Below, one piece after another: positions 12,532 to 23,000 of a stretch of 56,504 bases of DNA. Position 1 is the first letter of the stretch; each line of letters begins with the position of its first letter. Source of the stretch: Acanthaster planci (Eukaryota > Echinodermata > Asteroidea > Valvatida > Acanthasteridae); assembly GCF_001949145.1 (NCBI RefSeq), contig NW_019091522.1, positions 1 to 56,504 of the forward strand, given 5' to 3'. The notes below the pieces were generated by a model. That model worked only from the letters and a program-made list of their open reading frames with translations, was not told the origin of the DNA and ran no database searches. A program made the translations under genes and the position numbers.

Positions 12532-13860
12532 ACCAGTATGGTGTTCCATATGTGCCATCCGGCGTCGAATTTTTCAACCGGCGTCGCATTTTTCGACGGG
12601 CGTCGCATTTTTCAACCGGCGTCGCCTTTCAATGTGAATAAGCCATTAATCATCAATGGTCAACTTTGGTCCAGCCGGACCTGCCGTTGTTGACTTGGAT
12701 GCTAAAAGTGTTCGGACATATTTTTAATAATTACGGAAACGGCTAAATTAGCATGTATGCGTCGATTAACTGTATGTAAATAAATTAACAGGCATTTAAT
12801 GAACCCGATTACTCGTGGAAGTTCACCTCGCTCAATTTGGTTTCTCACTTCTGCAAAAAAATGTCCCCCTGCTGATGATTACTGGTTGCCACAAAAATCG
12901 AACCCAGTATGGTAGGCCCATTGTTCACTCTGGTTGGTATGGTACTTGCCATCTTGCACTGGCAGACATGCTTCCCGAGGGAGCGTTTATCGCAGTACGG
13001 TCTATCATTTCAAATGTAACTACTCTTGGCGAAGAAATGTCACGCACCATAACTTTGAGAAATTTTACTTTTTCTTGTTTAAAAGAAGTTGTAAGCGATT
13101 CAAAATCACGCAGAGTTTTCCGAAAACACTTTTTGAACCATGAAAATCTGTCCAGAGGAAGCCAAGAGTGATCTTATTTTTTCATTACAGGAGTAGAAAG
13201 GTATTTCACACGTTTGAAGTTGTTCAGGCAATGGTCCGTGGTTCAGGCATTCCCCCCGTGGAGGCCGTCTGGTCATGGGCTTGAGATCATTTATCTTTCT
13301 TTGTTGGGGGGGGGGGGGCTTGTGTTTATTACTTAACGAAATGACTTTTCCCAAGGTCTTGAGGACTAAATGTGGATTTTGGTTTGAAAAGTGTCACTGT
13401 TTGAAAAGGCTGTTTCGTCGTAGCTGCTGAGCGCTGCTTCTTGATTGACCCTGGGGTTACACGTACATGTACATGCGTTTCTGTCTAATTTTCTTTGTTC
13501 TGTGAGAAATATTGCTGTACGTGTGAGAATCTCCACAACAGATAACTTCATTCTTTATTAGTCTAGTTTCGAGTGTTTTATAATAAGCTGGCGGTACCGG
13601 TGATGGACGAGATCCTGGCCTCCATAGGTCTTTCCGATGAAGTGATGAAAAAGGCGACGCCCGTCAAAAATGCGACGCCGGTTAAAAAAATGCGACGCCA
13701 GCTAAAAAATGCGACACCAGCTAAAAAATGCGACGCAAGTCAAAAAATGCGACGCCCGTTGAAAAATGCGACGCCGGTCGAAAAATGCGACGCCCGTTGA
13801 AAAATGCAACGCCCGGTCTAAAAATGCGACCAGATGGCACATATGGAACACCATAACCAG
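12532..13860. mobile_element. Non-autonomous element with TATGGTGTTC ends and subterminal GCGTCGCATTTTT arrays
   Basis: The element is 12537-13855 (1319 bp). The left end TATGGTGTTCCATATGTGCC and the right end GGCACATATGGAACACCATA are exact complements. ACCAG occurs on both flanks (12532-12536 and 13856-13860), giving a 5-bp duplication. Inside each end is an array of a unit of about 18 bp containing AAAAATGCGACGCC. About four units lie at 12559-12630 in one orientation, and about ten at 13650-13830 in the other. The open frames within it, including the lysine-rich one at 13573-13800, are products of the repeat and not genes. It shares termini with the element at 4052-4594. Confidence 0.85.
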
Positions 13861-14510
13861 GACACACATTAGGTTTTGTCAGTAACATTATGATGTCCAA
13901 ACTGTCCATGTGTTTTCCGTCTGGTTTCAATGAGCCAACACTGAAAAAATTCATCAATAAAATGAAAGTCTTAATTTTAATTTTACGCACTCGCAAGAAA
14001 AAAATGTACTAAATAAAATTCATTCATATATTGAGTAAATTTTATTAAAAAACCGGCATGCGGCATACGGAAGTGTGAGAATCTTTTCTGTGAGTACAAA
14101 GTGAGCACAGCTTTAAAATTCAGTTTTGGAAACCACTTTTGCCAATAAGTAACATTTCATACGGTCCTGACTTCAGTATAGGGAAGTCTCATAATACAGA
14201 GCCTGATAGGATAGATTGTCTAAACACGGTGTTTATTTTTGGTGTGATAATCAAGTGATAATCCATTCTGCATCCACGATTCTACGTTATATCAGCTTAA
14301 ATTAACCACTTACAACAAGAGATTTGAATTTCGTCGGTACTAAAGAGTATTGGCGGAAAATAATGGAATTTACGTTTTAAGTTGCTGCAAACAGACGTTT
14401 AATGTCCCGATAATAAACACATAGGCCTATGGTAAACACGTTCACGCCTAAACGCACTGCGTGTTCAAATGTTTAATGTGTTTAGTTTATAAACGCTGTC
14501 GTCTTCAGGG

Positions 14511-15829
14511 GAACCTTTTTTTAAAGCGCGCACAGCCAGATCTTAGTTTGGACAAATGGAAAATAACCTTACAGCATATATACACCAAAGATGTACCGAT
14601 CTTTACATGTTTGATGTACACATCGGTTTAACTATTAACGTCATAACTTCTGATCAAAATAATGTTGGGTTAACTGATGGTTAATTAGAAGTGGCAAACC
14701 ACCCTTTTGTAATAACCTGCCTCGATTTAGTTTCCATAAACTTCCCAACTATTGTTTTTTCAACGTGTATAAAAATTGCATAGGGAGAGATAGACAGGAT
14801 GTGCAGGCATTGTTCCCATTAATAAATTAATTGGTTGAAAGGCTTTCTAAAATGCACTCAAAAGCGGAATTTTAAATAAATTAGTAGAGAAAATGTTCAA
14901 ATTTACATTGTGATGTATACAGAGGAAACTGTGATTGATGAAGAATTTAATAAATTACAACCTTTTATTGGATTGAGTCAATTGGTTTTAACTTGAGATG
15001 AGTTTCTGTGGTAATGAACACCTTTGTAGGCCTTGATATATACACTGTCTATCTTATAGTAGATTAACTCAACATTACTGTCGTTACTGAAGGACTTTCA
15101 TTATCAAATAGCGCAACCCTTTGTATACATGTATATAATGATAAATTCAATGCATGTACGGCTTCAAATTTATTTATGCACTGTAATACCCTGTAAGTCT
15201 GTGCAATCAATTGAACTTATGACATTTGTCGATGTTACCAGAGCTTGGTCAGTGATCTTTGACTTTAAATGGGCGTGATGTTACTGCATTCAGAAAATTT
15301 GTTGTTTTCCTCAATTAAGCTATCAAAATGCCGCTCGACATTTGTAAAACTCATAATTTGGAAGTAACAGAGGCTTTATGGAAATCAAACTAATTATCGT
15401 TTTGAGACACTAAATCTTGCAGGGTAATTCTTTGTAAGTGAACACGGCGTTATATACCAATTCTCATGATTTCAAATGGACGACTTTCCTGACAGGACAA
15501 GCAGTTGCTGGTTTCGCTCAAGACATGGCCAAAATGCTTTATGAAAATGTTACATTTGTAGAACGGCAATAAAGAAAGCACAATTCATGACATCACTTTC
15601 ACGTTGAGGGAGCCACAACGTACAAAACACGAAACTCAGACGTTAAACCGCTCAGACTGATGACACAAGGAGAGCATCCGACTTACGATTTGAAGATTTT
15701 CTTTCAATGACTGCAATTATAGAGCTTTGCTGCGGGGAACTGCAATGTCACAGCCGCCGCTGGATAACATCGAGTCTTTGGACAGTATCCCTTTGATCAG
15801 TTCTCAGGATTATGGTAAAAAAGAGGTTT
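14511..15829. other. Intergenic stretch, no gene recognised
   Basis: About 1.3 kb of AT-rich sequence following the TTTATAAACGC patch at 14395-14510. I recognise no exon, RNA gene or transposon end. Confidence 0.5.
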
Positions 15830-16270
15830 GGGATTTATCACCGGTGGTTGTGAAATGCTCTTATCGGTGGATTATGTTTTGATATAATTATAGTGAGTTT
15901 TTCGTTGATGGGTTGAAGTATCGATTTTTCAGCAGTGGATTGCGGATTTTTCATGGGTGGGTTGATTTTTTTTAATTGAATAGTTGTGGTTTTAGAGATA
16001 GCCTTTGATACTGAGACTTTTACATGCTTTGACAGTCTTAATATTATTTCCATTGCTTGATGTGGACTTTTCATTTTCTGGGTTGTGGGTTTTTTGGTAG
16101 ACTGTTTTGTTTCGCTTGTTTCATTGGTGCACTGTTTAGTGTCATTGAAGGATTTCGGGTTTTTTCATTGATTTTGTGGATTATGGACTTTTTATTGAGG
16201 GTTGTGTTTTTCGAGTTTTAAAGTGTCTCATGTTTGGATTTTCTTGGGGTGTATTTTCCATCGATGCATG
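15830..16270. repeat. Strand-asymmetric T/G-rich degenerate repeat
   Basis: About 440 bp in which the + strand is dominated by T and G with few C. Degenerate reiterations of words such as GGGTTGATTTTT, GGATTTTTCATGGG and GTGGATTATGGAC occur. The period is irregular (about 20-35 bp). The minus strand correspondingly reads AAAATCC/CCAACCC-like text. It looks like a decayed tandem repeat. Confidence 0.5.
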
Positions 16271-16356
16271 CATTTATTCACTTAGGTTTGAAGCTCCAAA
16301 TCTTGAGTTTTGTTATGGGAAGCCTAGAGACGCTTGATGACAACAAAAATACTTGT

Positions 16357-17294
16357 CTTTTTACCAGTTCTGAGCATGCGTGCGGTTGCTCAGAGCATGC
16401 GTGAAAAGTTCTGAGCACACGCAATATACCTGAAAAGGGCCCAGGAATGTCTGCTGCCACCAGAGTTTCAAAGTTTCCTATTGGGCAAGGTATGTGACTA
16501 AGGCTGAGTTCGGGCGGCTTGTTCCCGTATGTTAACGAACAGCTCGATTTGTTGTTCGTGGGTCGGCTGCTTGAACGCTGAGAACAAACCACCGGTTATC
16601 GCAAGCAACATGCAACGTGGCGGCGTCCATAATATACGTTATTCGAGAGTTAAGGTTTGGATGGGCTGAATTCTTTTCTATATAAACAGGAACGTTTATT
16701 TTTTTTTTTTTTTTTTTTTTTTTTGTGTGTTACGGAAAATAATTAATGTTAATTTTGCAAAATTTCCCATTGTCTACATGGTCTATGTATTTGGGAGCCA
16801 TCTCTCTACTTTTTGCAGCTGTTCAAAAATCAAAACCTCACAAGTTTTTCCGTGTGTTCCTGTAAAACCCTGACGATGAGGTGGTGTGTGATCCTGTTCC
16901 GAGAACAGTGTTCTAAAGTCGTGTTCCCGCTGTTCGAGCGCAAGAACAAGAAATCCGTGCCAAGAACACGGCGCCCGAACTCGACCTAGGCCTAAGGGTC
17001 CTTTACACAATTTGGTTAAGAGGGAGACTATGTACTTGCATACCCCAGTTACTTGAAATGAATCGTACGAAACTGATCTATCAGAGTTCGCAATTTAGAC
17101 ATACCCCTCAGACAACCATATGGAATTTGTAGGTTGCGCATCCTGCGTCCATTTTGAGTATCATGTAAGGGGAGGCTTTGAGACGCTGGTGGCCTCAGAC
17201 ATACCTGTCGTCTTTCAAGGTATTGCGCGTGCTCAGAACTATGTACGCAAGCTAAGCTCAGAACAACGAGCGCATGCTCAGAACTGGTAAAAAG
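16357..17294. mobile_element. DNA element with about 110-bp inverted ends, carrying a nested element
   Basis: The left arm starts CTTTTTACCAGTTCTGAGC and the right arm ends GCTCAGAACTGGTAAAAAG. The arms stay homologous for about 110 bp (to about 16480 and from about 17180), sharing GAGCATGCG, GCGCAATA-type and GGCCACCAG-type words. No transposase frame is present. Inside lies a second pair of inverted ends, GAGTTCGGGCG (16506-16516) and CGCCCGAACTC (16972-16982). CTAAGG copies lie just outside (16498-16503 and 16992-16997), suggesting a nested insertion. A run of 26 T (16699-16724) sits in the inner element. Confidence 0.75.
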
Positions 17295-17833
17295 GAGCGT
17301 CAGTGTTGTGTCAGTCATCTCATTTCATCACATTTTCATTTGATTGGATTCGATTTGATTTATGTGTTATTTTATTGTTTAACAAAAGTACAGTGGTTTG
17401 CTTTTTTACTGGTTAATGTTTAAAGTAACCGATCTGGAAGAGTTTTCACTGACGTGGGCTGTTTGAAACCGAAATGGTTCTGTACTGTCAAAAGGTGCAC
17501 TTGTCACATAATGACAGTCTAAAAACGTTTTTGACTCTTTGTAAACGAAGTTGACTTGAAAGATTTATTCTCGATTTACGTATCCTTTTGCCGCCTCCGT
17601 AACGTTATGATGAAAAAAAAACGATACTCTTAGTACACCCCCCCATAAAATACGTGTAGGAAGATGCTGATGACGCTTCGACTGCACTAAACGTCTGAGA
17701 GAATACACTGCAGTCTTTGCAGTCTTTGCTTTTGTAAAAATACATTTGTTGCATTGTCACCTTAATCTAAGCTAACACTTGAATGACGATTTGGAAATAT
17801 TTTGAACTAATTTTGCCTAATATTGATTCAATA

Positions 17834-18084
17834 GCTGTTTACAATAATCGACTTCATCTCTATTTCAGGCTTTGTCTCCAAAATCAATCACCGATTGTAA
17901 GCCTGAACCATTCAAATGAAAATGGAGTACTGTAACATTTTGCTCTTTTGCATCTTGTTTGATGTTCCTGGGCATTAAAGGACTTACTATTGGGCTAACA
18001 ACTTCAAAGTCAGGTGGTTTAAAAACGAAAAAAGAAAAAAAGATGATGCCCGAAGGGAGACGAAGTCAAGTATTGGAAAACGAC
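17834..18084. mobile_element. MITE, family 1 copy 2
   Basis: A diverged copy of the element at 156-394. It shares CAGGCTTTGTCTCCAAAA-like text, CAATCACCGATTGTAAGCC-like text, GTACTGTAACATTTT and GCATCTTGTTTGATGTT, in the same order. The right end TATTGGAAAACG is kept, while the left end has decayed to GCTGTTTACAATAATCGAC. Copy 1 has much better paired ends, so this copy is probably older. The open frame running through it has no meaning. Confidence 0.75.
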
Positions 18085-18621
18085 CGTCCATGTCCCAATT
18101 TTGCTCTGAAATTCTCCAGCTCGTTGCAATCTGCCACTAGTACTCTGCCTGCTAACACGCAACTAAGGGTGAGCCTTCGAAAAGCGCCCTCTCCCCCCGT
18201 CCTTGTGTTAAATCTCTATTTATGGGCGCGTTTGGTCATTCTCCTTTTTGAAGTTCCGTACATTTATTTCGTTATGATAGTCTTTTTCCGAAAAATGAAA
18301 AAAGAGAAACATATAAACGTACCCATTTGCGCTAACCTTGGGAGTTTAATGGGATAAAGTATTTGTAAAATATTTCCTTCTTTGCAATTGAAAAAGTATC
18401 TATAAAAAAAGGCATCCAGCCATAGTGAACTCTAATCATTGTCTTGTAATCTAAATCAATTTATCACGCTTGTAAAAGACGCGATTTCTTTATATGAAAA
18501 GTCACGAAGATTCGAGGAGACATGTTTAGAGGAACATTCAGAGCCCTAGGAAAACTGTCCATTATTTCATTCCCGTTTTTATAGGTTTCCATTACGTTTG
18601 TAATGGGAATTCGCGTTGACG

Positions 18622-18800
18622 CCTACCATCAGTGGCGTAACCCAGGGCTGCACACATTTTTTCAAGGGGGCACCACATAGCTGTATAGCTATATAAACTC
18701 AACGGAGATTTCAAATGGGGGCACCCGGAGGAGGCACGGGCATCCTCTGGGGGCACGTACCCACCCTTCGTGCCCCTATAGTTACGCCTCTGCCTATCAT
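18622..18800. mobile_element. hAT-type MITE with 8-bp target duplication
   Basis: The element is 18630-18792 (163 bp), starting CAGTGGCGTAAC and ending GTTACGCCTCTG. It is flanked by CCTACCAT (18622-18629) and CCTATCAT (18793-18800), an 8-bp duplication with one mismatch. CAGTGGCGTAAC-type ends and an 8-bp duplication are hallmarks of hAT elements. The interior carries the paired GGGGGCAC / GTGCCCC words typical of such MITEs and no gene. It lies about 0.5 kb upstream of the aminopeptidase start codon. Confidence 0.85.
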
Positions 18801-19173
18801 TCAGTTCGCTTTTATTTTTTGCTCCATGCTTTTATACGATCATCATCAAGGATTCCGACGTTGCAGATTACGCTGACAGATTGGACTGCTCCAGTGGGCC
18901 GCACTGCTTGTGAGGATCTTGGTATAAGTTGATTAAGTTAGTTCAGTGGGTGGTAATAATCTGGGCGCTTATCTCAATAATCTCATGGGTCCAAATTCTA
19001 GTATACGCCCCTAGCAAACGAAACGTTGTATGCACTGCACAGCGTGCAGGTCACTACGTGTTTGCTGTCGACGTGAGTTCAACTCTATTATGCCCTTGTA
19101 GCTGGGTACACTGGGTTGAGTTCCTACTCACGTCGCACCGAACGGCAGCAGTGTACTACACTTTGTGCCACTG
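18801..19173 (+). promoter_or_regulatory. Putative promoter and 5' non-coding exon of the aminopeptidase gene
   Basis: A good donor (CACTG|GTAAGTG, cut after 19173) and a good acceptor (TTTCTCTTGTAG, exon from 19274) define a likely 100-bp intron in the 5' untranslated region. The upstream exon therefore ends at 19173. Its start is not visible, and I see no convincing TATA box. The exon would contain an inverted pair, CGACGTGAGT (19069-19078) and ACTCACGTCG (about 19126-19135). An open frame at 18929-19177 is not in frame with the main start after splicing and is not conserved in any way I can judge. Confidence 0.5.
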
Positions 19174-19299
19174 GTAAGTGTATGGTCTACATTTTGTTTC
19201 TCCTTAGCATTGTGACTTATTTGGAGGAATAGATTAATTGTTTTTGTATTTTACTGGTGTCTTTCTCTTGTAGGAAGTGTTAAGAAAGTAACTGTCACA

Positions 19300-20009
19300 A
19301 TGGGTATGGACGGGACGCTCGAGGTGGATAGGGAGACAGGCAAGCCCGTTCGCAAGGGCATGTACTGCAGCCATGCACAGATGCTGTTTGTGTTTATCAC
19401 GGCATGCATTATCATCATTGGTGTGGGGCTGTTGGCCTACTACGTACCTGACAGGTGTGCGGATATCGAAGCCACTCAAGCACCTGTTGTGGGACAGAGT
19501 AGAGGGGAGTCACCCAGGGAAGAGGAAGAGACCCCCAATTTATCGGAGGAAGGAGGCGTTGGGGTGGAGGTGAACCGACAGCAGGCCGAAGAGTGGAAGG
19601 GCCGGCTGCCCTTGGACGTGATCCCCAAACGGTACAATGTGAGGCTGCAACCGTTCCTCACCACTGACGACGCCCAGGATTCGCTAATGGGCCGGAATTT
19701 CACCTTTGATGGGTTGGTGACCATCAAAGTGGAGTGCAATGAGCCCACTAACACTATCACCCTGCACACACTGGACCTGACGCTTCACAAGCCACCTAAA
19801 GTCACGTCGCTGAGCGGCGGCATGGATGCCCCGGACCTGTTCGAGAGTTACGAATTCGTGGTGGAGTACGACTTCCTCGTGATCACACTCAAAGAGAAAC
19901 TTGCGAGTGGTCAGGATTACGAGATTAAACTGAATTACTCCGGGGAGCTCAATGACAAGCTTGCAGGATTCTACAGGAGCAAATACACTACAGCTGAAGG
20001 AGAAGAAAG
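19300..20009 (+). CDS. ANPEP-like: Coding exon 1: cytoplasmic tail, membrane anchor, stalk, start of N-terminal domain
   Basis: Encodes residues 1-236 plus two bases. The order is a short basic tail, one hydrophobic segment (about 29-48, [20 protein letters not shown]), an acidic Ser/Glu-rich stalk with no fold expected, then the start of the M1 beta domain at [16 protein letters not shown] (103-118). Possible N-glycosylation sites are N133 (NFT) and N212 (NYS). The donor is GAAAG|GTGAGT. It is by far the largest exon, and codon use is noticeably GC-richer than the flanks. Long antisense frames over it are shadows. Confidence 0.96.
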
Positions 20010-23000
20010 GTGAGTCAGATAGATGGGGGGGGGGTTGGAAGCCGGGAGTGGGGTAGCTGGATAGAAGTTTCCTAAATAGGTGAACATCTCGTTTCATTTT
20101 GCACCACCAAAGACCGCAGTGCCTTGTGAGCCGATGAAAACTACGAATTCAAAGAATAGTGCCACGAGTCACATGTTAATGTACACAGCCAAGTTAGCAT
20201 TAATCGAGAAGGCTTATTGAAAATAAATTCCTCGAACCTCATATTCATAACCGATAACCAAAGAGGCTTCTTAGCAAATATTCCCTCAATATTCCCATAG
20301 GAACAAAGAGCCAAGAGGCGGCGTTGTTATCACTCGTTTGTACTGGAAACCTATAATGGATGATTTTGCTTTGCTTTGACTGACTTTCTTGAATACAGTG
20401 CTTTCTAGACATAATATAATACGTTATAGAATCACGCACCATGACCCGACATAAAGGTTATTCAAAATTTATGTCCGTGAATGGTTTGAGAGACTTCCGA
20501 TATTATTCGCCAGCTCGTATAAGGCCTTAAGTTACTGTGTAGTGTTACTGAAGGGCAAAGTTTTCTTCGGGTGTTCCAGTTATTTTCTTTTGAAGAAAAA
20601 ATGCCGTTTTAGATTATATAAAAAGAATGAATGTGTTTGATTTGAATTAAACCCTAGAAGGAAAACATACTGTGGGAAATTAAAGTGCGAAAAATTCATC
20701 TTTAGGCACTTTCCTCACGGCCTCGGGAACAACACGAGGGAAAACCTATGGGTGGGCAATAGGAGGTCGTCCTTCCTGTGGAGTTTTGCTACCCTTAACA
20801 TTTAGGAGGTGAGGGTTTTACGCGAGTTTCGCTCACAGTCGAGTAAGGAGGTCAATTCAAGTCCAGCCCCGCCAGTGGAATAATGCATGCAATCCAATTT
20901 TCGCTGGAATTTAATCATGCTGTTTGCGGTTTTTTTGAAATTGTATTGATATGTCGTTGAGAGCAAAATTCTCAACTTTAATGCCATTCACTACAAGAGA
21001 ACAGAGAGCTTTCAAGTGCAACAATTAATTCCAACTGCAGATGACAAATTTTGAATAAAACAACTAGGTTGACTCACTTGTAGGCATTATTAAGATCACT
21101 GATTGTATATATTTTTGTCAGTATAGGTTGACTCACTTGTACGTTTGACCAATTTTATATAGAGAAATAGAAAATATGACTGTTTGGAACTTGAAAACAC
21201 TTAGGCTAAAACGTAATTCCAAGTTGTTACGGTACTATGCAATGTACATGTAATTTTGAAAGCAGTCCTGGTAACTTTACCTTTGTGTCGCATTCCATGT
21301 TGTGAATTTTCATGTTGGCATTTTAATGGAATTTCTGTGCTCTTTTGAATTTACGAGCAGAGGTTCTTGTAAAATTAAGGAAGAAACTTGAATGTGAAAG
21401 GCTTTTTTTAGAAGCTTTTTTCTTTAATGCTTTTTGCTGTTTAAGCACAAGACAGTAAGTGAGTGAGCATAGTTTTCTTACAGATATTTAGATCCAGCAA
21501 ATGTGGATTCTTAAATTGAACAGAACGTTTCCATTCAATAACACTGTCTTCCTCAAAAAGCGATGTTTTCAATAAGATGAACAAAAGGCGTGTCAAATAC
21601 ATTGCGTGTAGTTTTCATTCATTTCAGCGGAGTAAAATGTTGCACAAAAGATGCTCTTAACTAAAATCTATGTCATTCACCAACTATGCCCGCAGAAAAG
21701 GGTTGCATCATTATTATTCATCCTGTCGAGGTAGATCTCTTAACTCAGGCCAGGGATCGGTGTCTGAAACTATTCCATTGCTGACGTATTGGTTCGAGTA
21801 ACTAATAGATCATAGAAAAGGTCACCTCTCTGGCATCTGTAATGTACACAATACACATCACACACAGGTGTTCAAACAGTCCCCAAATCTGGTTTTCAAA
21901 TAAATGAGAGGTATGATAGACATAACTTCCTAGCCTTGAAAGGTTGTGATCGCTGGCATCAGCAAAATCATTATTGATTGACCTGCTGTTACTACTTATA
22001 TTTGCTTTGGACATCACAGGTAGTTTTATTGCCAAGATTACGTATAAGCCTATACACGGTACAAGGTCTGGAACAATGCGTGATTAGTATAAGGCACTGT
22101 TCACCAGGACATTTGTCATCATAACGCTTGAATTTTCCGGAATATCAGTATCAACTTAAATAGAAGTAACAGTATCCATGGGAAAAAAAACTTTTTGCAC
22201 ATAAATTGCCATTTCGTATGAAGATAAGTGTCAGGCAGTTCAGTCTAGAAATGTAGAGTTTTTGGAAAGACACACTTTACCTTAAAGGGTCATGTTTACG
22301 TCGCAACTTCACTGTACAGGTAAGATTTATGGGAGACTATTGGGAGTTGTAGAAATGGAGGCGACTGAATGCCGGTAACTTGAAACTTTGCAATGTGTAT
22401 GTACATGTATGTTCGGGTTGCTGCTGAAGCAGTAGTCTGTTCAAGCAATTAGTGCTGCACCGTTTTGTAAGAAGGATTCATTGCAAGAGTTCGCCTGAAA
22501 AAGATTACAGCTGTGTGGCCAGATTTTTTTTCCACTCCATAAGTAGTAGCGTCACGGTGGCCAAGGGAGTGTGGGATGATGGATGCAGATGGGGGGAACT
22601 TACAGGCTGGCGAATTTAAGGGCAAAATCAAGACAATAAAAATAAATTATGAATTCCAAAACACTCATCGTGAAAACTATTTTAAGATTATTGAATACCA
22701 TTTTCCCCCAAAACATTTACAAATTATCTTGTAAATCATTCCACACATTTAATGACAAACGTATTTACGGCCTGATTCTGTGATTTATCGGAATGTGAGG
22801 AAAGACAATCGACTGGCCTACGTTGTGATTACAAAAAGAAGGTAAAATAGACAATTTACAAGACCTAATTAATGCAATCAAATGACGGAAAAAGACTTCA
22901 CACGACCAGGCCCATAGGCGAACAACGGAAATGAGGAAGAGGCTGGGACAAAATCGGGCCAGCAACTCGACCCAAAGCAACTTCACGATCAATTTTTGAC

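Noticed and set aside
12880-12970. tRNA-like B box (GGTTCGATT) on the minus strand near 12895
   Set aside because: No matching A box, no cloverleaf, and it lies inside a transposon.
12815-13171. 118-codon frame inside the same element, possibly a transposase
   Set aside because: No transposase motif is visible, and overlapping frames of similar size exist on both strands.
13573-13800. Lysine-rich repetitive frame (KNATPVKK...)
   Set aside because: It is the translation of the 18-bp unit array inside the transposon at 12537-13855.
18929-19177. 82-codon frame just upstream of the gene as an N-terminal extension
   Set aside because: It runs past the strong donor at 19173. If spliced to 19274 it hits a stop within a few codons and is out of frame with the main ATG.
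19476-20097. Antisense frames of about 97 and 137 codons over exon 1
   Set aside because: They are shadows of the GC-richer true exon on the + strand.
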